A stretch of 64,000 nt of DNA from Owenia fusiformis (taxonomy: Eukaryota > Annelida > Polychaeta > Sabellida > Oweniidae), in the NCBI GenBank assembly GCA_903813345.2, contig CAIIXF020000005.1, positions 5,301,375-5,365,374 of the forward strand, in the 5' to 3' direction. The notes under the pieces are model-generated. The model saw only the letters and a list, made by a program, of their open reading frames with translations, was not told the origin of the DNA and searched no databases. Positions 51,266-62,081 of this stretch are shown here, piece after piece (position 1 is the first letter of the stretch; every line of letters begins with the position of its first letter). A program made the position numbers and the translations under genes.

Positions 51266-54200
51266 CTACAAAGTCGTATGCTCCACTGGTTCATGTGTGT
51301 GCCTCTTTCTAAGTACTTGCTCATGTGTATAAGTTCCATTACTGTTTACACCATGTGAGTCTTCACGAGAAGGTTCTTTTGTATCTTTCCTGTTTTGTTT
51401 CACTTGCTTTATTATACCATATATTTCTTGTACAAGTGGTACGATGACAATGAAAGTGCCAACAGTGAACGCCCACACCTGGGAGAATTGCGTCCACATT
51501 CTGAACTGTGTTTGAGAGAGAACACCAATACTCATCATTGCTAAGGGCCATATAATAACTAGCCCAACAGCAAGAACTAATCCGACAATGATTGCTACCA
51601 ATCGCGCTCTTTTGAATATTTTTGACATATTTTCTTGGGTAGGTCTCCAGAAGGCGATGTTCATATCAATGCCAAATTCTTCAGCATATTTCAAAGACCA
51701 TGGGTGCAACGGGTTTTCTATATTTCTCGTCTTTTCCCATTCTTCGTAAGCTTTATCAGACTTGATTTTGCCTGTGACGAGAGAAACAACAATGCAGACG
51801 ATACCGCCGACGCCAATGGAACAGCAGTTGCCGACAAACATGACGAGTTCTCTTCCAGTGTTCTTCAAGAAATCTCCAAGACCGCCTTCGTACGTTGATG
51901 CCATAATCAACCATGCTGTTAACCCCGACACACACCCCGAAATAACACCTAGACAAATAACAGAAATGAAGAAGTGGCCAACAATATTGATATTTCATTA
52001 CTAAATAGAACTAGAAGCGATCTAATTACTGTATTTTAAAGGATATCATATTTGACTCATTTGCCAGGTATACTCTCACCGAGATGTAAGATATTATACG
52101 AGTTCTTCCATATTTATGAAATTCGTTTTAAAATAAAGTGCATAGTTTTACCTGCTATCATTGCCACTGACGTCACTCTAGACCAGATAACAGAGAGAGC
52201 GATCGGAATAACAGTACATCCAATAAGGACGCCGGTAAACAGGAACACCCAGGTCAAATTCAGCCCAACCCCAACGACAAATAATATCAGTGGTATTGTT
52301 AACATTGTGAACCATAGAATAATCCAACTCTTTATACGCATTAAGCTGTCCTGGTATTGCCTGTATTTGCCATGAGTCGGACAGTGGTATGGTTCTTCAG
52401 TATTCGTATCACTAAATTCCTGCCGTCTTGCGCGATCGGCTGCACAATCTGGGCATCCGTATGCAGATAGGCAAACGCACATATCTTTCTCAATATCTTC
52501 TACGCATACGTACTTTTGCATTGTGAAGAGTTCTGTAGTGCTGGTATCAACTTTTCCATTGTAATATGGTTGCTGTTCTGCATCCATTTTACGCAAGGTC
52601 TTGTTACAGAGAATACAATTTCCATCTTTAAAGTTTCGTCTGCAGATAAATAAGGGAGGTTAAGATACACGTTTTTAAAAAACTTACGTGAACGTGTTGA
52701 ATTATGGTCCTCTTTGGACTAGTTCTCTCATTTGTAATGTTTACTTGGCCGATTGATTATCATGTATACGGAAAATTAATGTAATTCGGTCCCTGCAATA
52801 GTGAATTGAGCGCGGAACAATAAATATCACTCGCCCACGTACAGATTCTCTTAAAAACGTGTAACTTCTCCTTTCAATAAAGCCATGCTGACATCTTTGA
52901 ATAGGAATAGGGCTTATTTTGATATTAGAGAGGTTTTGCACAACGCCGTTTTTACCTCAACGTATCTAAACTAATGTAATGAATTCACCAGATTTATGCG
53001 TAATTATGTGTATCTCATACTTGAGTGGGTTTGGGGTAGATATCACCCAGGAATATATATCGTATCTGAGGAGCGGGCAGGATATATTGTATATGTCCCG
53101 CTCCAGGCCAAATGCGGGCAGATATAATATATCCATCCCGCTCCCGGGAATTTTTTTTTTAAGTTTAAATGTTACAATTTTATTGTATTGAACAAAAAGA
53201 ATATTACGAAAATGTTAAATACTAATATCTTGTCATTTGAAAAAGGTGGAAAAGGTTATATCTACCCTAAACCCACTCAAGTATGAGATACCAGTTATGC
53301 ACGGTCGGTTTGGATACAGGGAATATCCCTCGGGATATACAATATATCTTCCCGAGGGACCGAGGGAAGATGTATTGTATATCCCTCGGGATATTCCCTG
53401 TATTCAATACCTCCCAGTGCATAACCCCGCTGTATGTTTATGTATATAGCAGTTCAAAAACAAGATGCGGTTGCGCATACGTTTTAGTTATTTAGTTAAG
53501 AACACGATGGATTATTGGTAAAAACGAATGATTGTATGAGAGCATTTTACCAAGGCTGTTAGATCAAGATATAGACTTTGGCACAAAAAAGTGCATTCGA
53601 TCATTTACAATTCATCCAGTTCTGTGCTTTTCACACAGAAATATTGTCGAACAATGTCTTTACAACTAAATCAATTTTCATTTATCATGTATATATGTTG
53701 CAAAACTTTGAATGGCTATTTTTGATTGGCCAGGAAATAATATAAAACGTCTAGGCCTAGCTTTGTGTGAAATAAATTTTATAGATACTGATTGTATGAA
53801 TATTGTCTAAGCAAATGCAACTAACGCCCGTCGGCTACCGGATTAACCTATTATTTTATGGGCATCTCATTTAAATATGAATCGTACCTGCCACTATTCC
53901 ATTCATATTTAAATGAGTTGGTTATGAAATCGTAGGTTAGTCCGGTAGCCGTCAGGCGTTAGTTGCATTCGCGAATACAAGCTTAGTTACCTAAATGGAA
54001 GGCCATATATCTGGTATATGTCATATACAATGATGGAGGCGACAGCAATGACCTCTGCTGACCCAGTTGACATGACCGCCATTAGGATTAGTAGAAGAAG
54101 CACGTACTCCCCAGACTCTTGCAACAAAACCTGTGCCACAACGGGTGGGACCAGACCTAAAATATCAATCCACAAAAAGAGTTTTACCTTAGAGAGGTTT

Positions 54201-57200
54201 TGACATCATAAATGCTAACTTGGTTGAAAGGATTCCTCAGGTTATAAATCACAATCAATGCTTCACTTTGTTATAGCAAGCAATCAAACGAACAAACAAA
54301 CGGACAAATCTATAAACAGAGAGACGGGAAAACATGCAGTAAACGATGAGATGCAATGTGAAAAGAATATACTAGTTACATATGTAAGGGCTGGAATATT
54401 GACCCAAAAAACCTAAATATTGTACCTTTATCTACATCAGCAGGTGATAGTAGGGGTGCCCCACGCAGGGTCCCCAGGGCGAGGTATGATAGTCCCATTG
54501 TCGTAGCTAATGTGAAGGGGATGGCGAACCACGTTAAACCCCCAGCAATGAAACCCCAGACTCCCTGGACAGGCTTAGCGGCCACCCTGCTCTGCCAGTA
54601 ACTCTGATCACAAAACACAGTCCCGAAATTCCCAATGATGTTGATAACTCCGAACATGGCCCCACCAGATGAGAGAAATGTTAAGTAGCTGTTTTCAGCG
54701 TTCCCATCTGGTCCTTTAGTTTGATTAAGATAATGGTAAATCACATCAGGACTTCCAAGCGGGTTACTTGCTCTTCCACTGGGGTTATAGTACACCTCTA
54801 TGACCAACAATATAATCATGCTAAATATGAGACTAGTGTTGAAGTATGACACGTAGAACGTTGCTCCCAGGCCGCCAATGAGCGTATAAGACCCCATAAC
54901 TGCAGCCATTATCAGACAGGCTAGCTCTAAGGAGAGGCCCTCGACAAGGCTGGTCATCACCGAAGTCCCAGCTAGTAATAAAGAGACCATCACAACAAGG
55001 TTGGTGACGCAGGCAAACACACAGAACACAATATGTGCATTCTTGCCAAACCTTGCCCTGATCACCTATACGTAAAAACAATGACAAGGATATGAATACG
55101 TCCCAAATTACGACCACCTCAGCTCATAAGTCACTTCTAATCAATTTTGATGAGCACTTATGCAATACAGTATTCCAATTCACATTGACAAAACCTTAAC
55201 TGTTTAATATTCACATAAATTGAAACTTGAACTCTGAGCTATAGAATGCTAAAACACTCAAGATAAAAAATCGTCACCACACTATTTTGTTCTTTATTCA
55301 GTACTAGATAGTAATCGCATAACTTATGTATGTATGTATGTATATATTTATTGCCCTTTATATAAAGGAGATACATGTATACAAATTATGTAAATGTTAA
55401 ATTGAAAATAATCACTATTTACAAACAAACAATATTGCTGTTGTTTTGACTGACAACGACGCCTAGCTACCGCGTAGACGCACGCCGCCGACCAAGATTG
55501 GCCTAGCACCTAATTGTAACGCAATTATAAAAAATGACTATATTTTACAAACATTCATTGTTTTGTTGTTGCTTTTGTACTGACGACGACGCCTAGCTAC
55601 CGCGTAGACGCACGCCGTAAGCCTAGATAGACCTGTTACCTAACACTCTTAAGATTAATAAAAAATGACATTATGGATCTGCGTTTTCTATAAAAATTAA
55701 AAGGAAGACATAGCGTATCATCGTACCTTCCCCAAGGTCGGTACTGCAGTACAGTATGAAAGTATGAGATGCTTTCAATATCTTGTAAGCTAGTAAAAGA
55801 AATATACAATTTTTTGTAAATTGAAGAAAGGTGGTGTTGCCCTATGGTGCAATTCTAAATTAGTGTGTATAGTAAATGTACATAAATATAAATACAAATA
55901 TGCAAGTAAAACTAAAATGTATAGGCTGCTTAAGAGATATAATCGTTTGTTGCAAATACGTCAGGCTGCCGCGTTGACGTTGCAACTACCAATCAAGGAA
56001 AAAAAAAACAGAAAAAAAACAACAACATGAAGCATTGCTTATTATTGTACCTTCCCCAAGGTCTGTACACTCAGAATAAATACATATTGCATATTACCGT
56101 TAATTAAGGGAAAATCCCTGGTCGGCCCATGTTCCTCCCTTGAGGGCCACCCTTTCACGCTGATAAAGTTACATTAAGTTTGTAAACTTGTCAAGTACCG
56201 TTGACGACACAAATATTGTTGCATAACTATATGTGCCATATCTTTTAAAAATACAAGTAGTTGTTCGTTTGTAAAGTGCAACTCTTCAATTCCTATGCCA
56301 AGAATGTTTTTAGTGTTCATTTGGATACCCCATTCGCAGCAATGATTACTAAGTTGTTCTCTAAATATAATATATATATTTGCTGGGCATTTAAGTAAGA
56401 AATGCTCCACGTCTTCTTTTTCATAAGTGCTGCACATTGAGCATATAACTGATTTATCTTCGGAACCTCTATATTTTGATCTAAGCGCATGTTCATCTGC
56501 TAGCAGTTTCACCATTATTTTACAACTACTTAAAGCAAAAGGGAACAGTCTTGCGACTCTCCACCATATTAATGGCCTCAGAATTTCAAAGTTACCCATT
56601 CTAAAATAGTTTAGGCCTTTGTACATTAGCGATTGGAAAAATGTCCTTTGCATCTGAACGGCTGCAATTTTTCTATACACAATATTCTTCCACCTATTTT
56701 TGGGGATGAACATTTTACAGTCTACCATATTTAGAACATGGTTATGTAAATCATACCTTTTTGATGTCAGTAACATGCATTTTATTGGAGAGAAGGTATT
56801 ACATTCATTGTTAATATGCAGCATTTTTACAAATCTCATTGTGAAAAGACATTTATATATATTTGCGCTCGGGAGTTGCAATAAACTCCAGAGAAACATC
56901 ATTCTTAAAAAGTCAATATAAAATTCAACGTCCATTAGGCCCAGGGGCAAAGTTGAGATGGGAATACTAGCTGAGTGAGGCAGAGATTGAATTCTCCGTC
57001 CTATTTCTCGTTGTGTCTTTTCTAGAACAACTATATCATTCTGTTGATAGTTGATAATATGGGCACCGTATGTCATTGTAGGTATGGAATATGTTTTGTA
57101 TATTTGACATGCAGATGTTGGAATTAGGCCTCCGCAGCCACTACCTATACCGAGCAGAGCATTGTACTGCGATTTGCCCTTCTTACATTTATCCTGTACA

Positions 57201-59905
57201 TAATCAGAAATATCATTATTTGTTGAAATTGGGATTCCAACATGCTTCACATAGTCAGATTTTGCAATTGATTTACCTCCGATATTAAGTTTTTGAGTTG
57301 CACCTAGCTCGATTTTACTATTAAAGACGAGAAACGAACACTTATCGGGATGAACTTCATATCTCCACTGATTACTATGAGCATAAAGTAGATCAAGTAG
57401 CACTTGCATGTTTTCAAAAGAATTCGACAAGATGCACATGTCATCGGCATATGAAGGACTAACGCAACTTAACGAACCTATGGTTGATCCCTTGTTTAGC
57501 TTAATCATGGAGTCAATTATATCTGCCATATAAAGTTGGTAAAATAGCATGGACAGGACACCGCCTTGATGGACACCTTGTAATATTGGAAATAAGTCAG
57601 AGCATTTTCCTCCTACTAAAACCGAGCAACTATACCGCTTATATAGCATATACAAAATTTTCCATATCTTACCGCCAATACCACAGTTGTGAAGTTTAAA
57701 AAGTAGGCCATCTATCCATACAGAATCAAAAGCTTTTCGGATGTCTGTTACTGTTAAAACTACCATTTTACCTTGTTCTACATTTTCAGAAATAGTTTCT
57801 TGTACAAGTAATGATGTATGGATTGATGAACATTTGTCGACAGCTGCCCCTTGTAATTTAGGGATAGCATTTAGAACGGGTGCTTTTACATGAGTTAAAA
57901 TAATGTTGTCAAATAATTTACGAAGCATTGTCATGAGCGTAATACCTCTTGAGTTGTCTTTTACAAGTGGATCTTTGCCGTTTTTAACAATAGGAATCAT
58001 TGTGGCGATACAGAAGTTACATGGAATGTAGACTGACTGAAGTATAATATTATAGATGATTGAAATTGTTTGGACCATGGAATCCCCGTCATATTTTAGA
58101 TGTTCTGCGCTGATCTGATCATAACCACATGCACGCTTTGAATGGAGAGCTTTTATTGCACTATGAACCATGTCAGGAGTAATTTTAAAAATAGTGCTAT
58201 CATTCGATATACTGTTAAAAATTGATTGGACCTTGTTTTCAATTTCGTATTTAAAATGACTATCAAACGTCGGTTTGTTTAAAGGGGTTGCTAGTGTTTC
58301 GAAATGGCACTTCCACTGTTCTCTGATTTCATTAGCATCTGTTATTAAATGGCCGTCGTCGGCAAGTACTGGATTAACAGATTTCTTTGATGATCTTCTA
58401 TGTTTATTGACCAGATACCAGTAAAAACGTTGATCTGACTGTTCTGATGTATACAATTTTTCTAATTCCTCTCTTTCATACTCAAGTTGTGCAGCTTGAT
58501 AGGTTTTTGAAAATATTTTCTTTGACTCTTTATATTGTTTTCTAACATCATTTGAAGGGTCACGTGATCTACCCTGAGACACCCATTTATGCCACTTTGC
58601 CTTTTTATCTTTAGCCAATGACGTCAAAGTGGAGTTCCCAAAGGGCTTAACATATTTCAGGAATTTCCTCTTTGGTATATGAGCATTTGATGATAAAATT
58701 AAACTCTCTACTATTCTATTGATGAAATGATCAATTTCTGCTGCGTTTAGTGTCCGACTGGACAAGATAGAACGCAGTTCAAGTAAAATATCGTTACATT
58801 TCATACAATACAATACAATGTGACTTGAGCATAAGTCCAGAATATTGATTTATAGATTGATATGAAACACATTATTTCCACAACGGTACTATTGAATGAA
58901 AAAATACGTAGTTCCCGAATCAGTCTGGAATACCATTTCGGCACAAAAGGGGCAAACGGATAAATTAATTACTGTGTAAAATCATTCCATTGCAGCAAAG
59001 ATTATAGTGACTTCTTACCTGTAAAAACGTTTTTGCACCTGGGGCCTTTGTCTTTAGTTGGATTGACAACGTTGCAAACATTAAGATCTGTATTGTCGCC
59101 CCTGCCCCGTACCAGAAAGGCCCGCTTATACCATACTGAAAGAACGCTAAGTTTTTAGGTCAATTACAAGTCACTCATACGCAATTCCTCTGTACCATTT
59201 ACTTTCTGAGGATCGTAAGCTGACTCGATATGGGTCATTAACAGGCATCTATAGTATTACCTTGCTTGCTACCGTAGAGGACTGTAACAAAGTAGCCGAC
59301 CAAGTCCATTGGGAAACAATTGTGGTAGCAGTGAGACCAATTGATACATTTCCACCAGCATCAAACGCTGTGTCAACATTATCAGAGTCGTGGTACACTT
59401 TCTTTCTTACAAGATTGAAAGCGATAGCAACAACCACAGAGAACACGCCAAAGCCGAGGATGAGCAGCAGAGCATATCCAAGCTTTATTGAGGGTTGGAC
59501 ACCCAGACTGAAAAAAGTGATAGATGTAATTTACGAGGTTGGGATATTAAAATCAAGTTAGGTTCTCAACTTCTCAAGTTCTACTGAGCAAGTCTCACAT
59601 TGTGAATTGAAATTGGCGTTGTAAATGATCAATCCAATCAAACACTCATTGCAACGGTTACACCGCTGTAAACGACGATGTCTGCCATGGTTTCAGCACG
59701 GACATTTTCTACATCTTCATCATACATGTCATAATAACATCAAAATATGATTTCAACACGACATTTTATATCCCAAGATAAAAACTATAAATTATTAATA
59801 ATACCTCGTTATATTTGCCCCTCCAGTCGTCACTGGATCTGTTGTAGTCTCCTGTCCACATATCCCTTGAAGGACACATACAAACAGAGTCAATGCAAGA
59901 TTCAT
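51266..59905 (-). CDS. DUR3: DUR3-type urea/solute symporter, copy A (7 exons)
   Basis: A sodium:solute symporter superfamily (SLC5-like) protein of the DUR3 type, expected to carry urea (in fungi also polyamines) across the plasma membrane with H+ or Na+. Exons on the minus strand: 59905..59805, 59507..59261, 59135..59019, 55065..54426, 54156..53991, 52639..52152, 51948..51266. All junctions are GT-AG and in phase, giving 813 residues. The order fits the family: NVSIGLTATTIVSQWTWSATLL and YGISGPFWYGAGATIQ in exons 2-3, VIRARFGK and FGTVFCDQSYWQSRVAAKP in exon 4, STGSAEVIAVASIIVYDIY in exon 5, then the remaining membrane segments. Exon 1 begins MNLALTLFVCVLQGICG, a likely cleavable signal peptide. 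Exon 6 carries a cysteine-rich cytoplasmic or loop insert starting CILC (432-435). The tail is basic and polar. A LINE occupies intron 3 in the same orientation. Confidence 0.88.
53013..53289. repeat. Palindromic element in DUR3 intron 5
   Basis: The left arm tctcatacttgagtgggttt (starting 53013) pairs with the right arm aaacccactcaagtatgaga (ending about 53288). Inside is a further small palindrome, gagcgggcaggatatattgt and its complement. The left half of the same element recurs at 63833-64000 in copy B, so it predates the duplication or conversion. Confidence 0.8.
53290..53426. repeat. Second palindrome abutting the first
   Basis: The left arm agttatgcacggtcggtttg ... acagggaatatccctcggga pairs with tcccgagg...gatattccctgtattcaatacctcccagtgcataac. 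The two palindromes touch but have different sequences, pointing to two insertions or one composite element. Confidence 0.75.
53814..53969. repeat. Fold-back MITE next to DUR3 exon 5
   Basis: The left end aatgcaactaacgcccgtcg and right end gacggctacc-type complement ending ggcgttagttgcatt form ~67-base arms, including ggctaccgga and catttaaatatgaat. It ends 21 bases before the donor side of exon 5 (53991), so its hairpin could influence use of that donor. Confidence 0.85.
55449..55700 (-). repeat. Direct repeats in the 3' region of the LINE
   Basis: A 32-base word containing cgcctagctaccgcgtagac and gcacgccg is present at 55459 and again about 126 bases later (55585), each followed by a similar AT-rich stretch ending aaaaaatgac. 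Further out, ccttccccaaggtc(g/t)gta occurs at 55726 and 56050. Tandem 3'-UTR repeats of this kind occur in several LINE families. Confidence 0.75.
56174..58813 (-). CDS. Reverse transcriptase of the LINE (intact, 879 codons)
   Basis: One uninterrupted frame. Residues ~1-180 are the linker that normally follows the endonuclease. The reverse-transcriptase fingers and palm begin near residue 205 (KALHSKRACGYDQISAEHLK). Motif A is VTDIRKAFDSVW with Asp357, GVHQGGVLSMLFYQLYM is motif B-like, and motif C is SYADDMCIL with Asp457/Asp458, so all three catalytic aspartates are present. Near the C-terminus C791-x2-C794-x9-H804-x4-C809 is a zinc knuckle of the zf-RVT kind. The lack of stops implies recent insertion. 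The exact clade (CR1-, I- or Nimb-like) is not decided; the GYDQISAEHLK word is common in molluscan I/Nimb-like elements, but this is an impression. The first few codons are uncertain because the element is truncated; the first ATG in frame is three codons after the frame's non-ATG start. Confidence 0.93.
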   Translation of the reverse strand: MYCMKCNDILLELRSILSSRTLNAAEIDHFINRIVESLILSSNAHIPKRKFLKYVKPFGNSTLTSLAKDKKAKWHKWVSQGRSRDPSNDVRKQYKESKKIFSKTYQAAQLEYEREELEKLYTSEQSDQRFYWYLVNKHRRSSKKSVNPVLADDGHLITDANEIREQWKCHFETLATPLNKPTFDSHFKYEIENKVQSIFNSISNDSTIFKITPDMVHSAIKALHSKRACGYDQISAEHLKYDGDSMVQTISIIYNIILQSVYIPCNFCIATMIPIVKNGKDPLVKDNSRGITLMTMLRKLFDNIILTHVKAPVLNAIPKLQGAAVDKCSSIHTSLLVQETISENVEQGKMVVLTVTDIRKAFDSVWIDGLLFKLHNCGIGGKIWKILYMLYKRYSCSVLVGGKCSDLFPILQGVHQGGVLSMLFYQLYMADIIDSMIKLNKGSTIGSLSCVSPSYADDMCILSNSFENMQVLLDLLYAHSNQWRYEVHPDKCSFLVFNSKIELGATQKLNIGGKSIAKSDYVKHVGIPISTNNDISDYVQDKCKKGKSQYNALLGIGSGCGGLIPTSACQIYKTYSIPTMTYGAHIINYQQNDIVVLEKTQREIGRRIQSLPHSASIPISTLPLGLMDVEFYIDFLRMMFLWSLLQLPSANIYKCLFTMRFVKMLHINNECNTFSPIKCMLLTSKRYDLHNHVLNMVDCKMFIPKNRWKNIVYRKIAAVQMQRTFFQSLMYKGLNYFRMGNFEILRPLIWWRVARLFPFALSSCKIMVKLLADEHALRSKYRGSEDKSVICSMCSTYEKEDVEHFLLKCPANIYIIFREQLSNHCCEWGIQMNTKNILGIGIEELHFTNEQLLVFLKDMAHIVMQQYLCRQRYLTSLQT

Positions 59906-62081
59906 TGTTGAATAATCTTGGACACAGTACAAATTGAATAGTCGTAGGATGGTACAACAGCCTTTTTCACCAATGAGTAAAGTATTAAGTTTAAGTCAGT
60001 GTCGGTGGTTTCGAGTATACTTCACCGAATGATAACACCTTTAGTAATGCTAACTAAACAATTCAACGACTCTCCATAAAGGTTTTATACTTCAAGTTGA
60101 GGACCACACTTTTTAAATAGTTTAACACCAACAAGTGTGGTTTTACCAGCTTATGAATGGCGGATGAATATACAACATTACTTTGGTTTATCTAGCATTG
60201 CAATAGATTTCGGTAATGGATAAACATGTGTCGTGACTATTAGGAAAAATGACCAAGGGCCGATAGGCCCGAGACCATAATTTTTTCCTAAGACCCAGGA
60301 CGAATCGTTCATCTAACGCAAACCCCATACTGACTCTTATGAATGATAAATAATCCGATCTGGAAAAGTTGATATCTTTAAGTGAGTTGATACATGTGTA
60401 GGTGGGGTATAATAAATGCGTAGGTGGGGTATAATTAGTGCAGCTTCCGTGCACTGCATGTAATAGGGCCAGGTACAGTGTAAACTGTTTCTTTTTATTT
60501 GCTGTTCAACTGCTGAGTGAGTGAATAGGCTGTAATTAGTCCAGCTTCAGTGCATTGCATGTGGCAGTCAAAGTGTAAACATTGAGCATGAATGGAGCAG
60601 AATTTGTAAGTAAGCTTAGATCAATACTGTAGATAGCTACACAAAATGATGAATTGTTTTATTATAAAGAGAATAAAGAAGAGTACATGTACATTTGTGT
60701 ATTGCATATGAATAATGAAAACTATGGACACGGCCTGTCAATCGTCTTTGATAGCTTGCCAAGTGTTCATCCATTAGAATCAATAGAAAAAGAATATACT
60801 CTTCTTTTGATACAACAGTAGATTCTTAAATAAACTACAGTTCATTCTATCGTGTTGCTATCTAGTAATATGAAATAAATGTGTATGCTGTGAAGAAATT
60901 TCTCAAAAAAATATTCAAAAATAATTCTTGAAAATAGCCCCTTGCTTAAATTCTTCATAACTTCATATTGCCAAATGATTTTCTTTGTTGGAATTTCTTT
61001 AATTATCTTTGCTTTTAAGTACGTTATCAAAATTACGAGACTGGACTCTTGTTGGTAAATCTTAGTTGTATGAAATTCAGTTCAAATAAGACATTGTGCG
61101 TTTATCCCTGCTTCATCAACTTTGCCATCCTTTCACCAAATGAAATGAAGACGTATGCTTTTAAAAGGGGGGACCATAATCCCTGTTGGACCATAATTTC
61201 TTTTACACAGGTGTAAAAGGGTAGGTGGTCCTATCAAATTTTGGTCCTACTCTCTATTGATTTATATGGTGACCTAAATACAACCCTTTCCCTTATTATC
61301 TTATACACAATCAGGGCCAATAAGGGCCGTTTAGAAAGGGGACCATAATCCCCAGGGGACCATAATTTCTTTCACACCTGGTTGCTCACTCAGACCCCAG
61401 ATAAATATTCTAAAATGATCTTTGAGCACATCGGACGATTTTTTCTGAACTCTGCTAAAAACATTTGCAACGAGAATGGTTATTGTAATACGCTAACAAA
61501 CTCACAACTATCCGGTGTTTTCAATTCTTACATTCTCTACCTCCACAATCAGACAATTTATACTTATGGTAAGGAGAGAACATGGAGAAAGAGATTTTTT
61601 GAAAAAACTTATCCTAGACTTTGAATTTGCTCTGCCGAACTCATCCAAATTCTCGAAGCTAGACAAACCGTTGCTAAGGCATTGTACAATTGATTGGTCA
61701 CGTGCTTAAATATGACACATGACAAAAATTTGGACATGCAAAACATACCTGAAGTCAATAATTTTGAATTTTCTTAACGTTGTTTATTGTGTATATACAT
61801 ACCTAAACATTAGGTAATAACAAGCGGTGATATTAATCCAGAAATAAAAAAAGTTCTAGATTATCGAGTAGTGCCAGCCACAACTGTTCAAACTGCATGG
61901 GCTGAGTATTTCACAAATGCATTGTTCAAACGAATTATGGAATTACCATTGAAAGTGTCCTGTACAAACGGGTATAGAATAAGCAACCAAATAGTTCCGA
62001 TTAGATTTTTCGAACAGATGTGACCGAGCATGCAATCAAAATGACCAAATATGAGTGTTTGGCTAGACCTATTATAAGTAT
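59906..62081. other. Intergenic region between DUR3 copies A and B
   Basis: This contains the promoter of copy A (right of 59905) and the 3' end of copy B (left of 62082). Repeats: a partial MITE end at 61166-61212, a full MITE at 61213-61380, and a short duplicated word (gcgtaggtggggtataat) near 60400-60435. No exon was recognised. Confidence 0.6.
61166..61380. repeat. MITE with GGTGTAAAAG ends, copies 2 and 3 (partial plus full)
   Basis: A full element (61213-61380) runs from aggtgtaaaagggtaggtgg to ataatttctttcacacctgg and matches the one at 45715-45892. Directly to its left is the right-hand end of another copy (ggggaccataatccctgttg ... cttttacac). The arrangement is tandem or nested. 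Confidence 0.8.

Larger units (their letters stand above)
55323..58830 (-). mobile_element. Non-LTR retrotransposon (LINE), 5'-truncated, inserted in DUR3 intron 3
   Basis: Minus-strand element: a 5' part starting near 58830, the reverse-transcriptase ORF, a 3' untranslated part with internal repeats, and a tail gggcaataaatatatacata followed by catacatacata (55323-55350 on the plus strand). The AATAAA-like word plus a simple-repeat tail is typical for LINE ends. Upstream of the ORF the frame closes within about 50 bases and no endonuclease is present, so the copy is truncated at its 5' end as usual for target-primed reverse transcription. No target-site duplication was found by eye; both boundaries are approximate. 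Confidence 0.8.

Noticed and set aside
51635-52375. Plus-strand frames opposite DUR3 exons 6 and 7, and their twins at 62094-63195
   Set aside because: Antisense shadows of the conserved coding sequence; they repeat in copy B only because the DNA is duplicated.
61382-61709. Two overlapping plus-strand frames between the DUR3 copies
   Set aside because: No domain, no splice signals and no counterpart near copy A.
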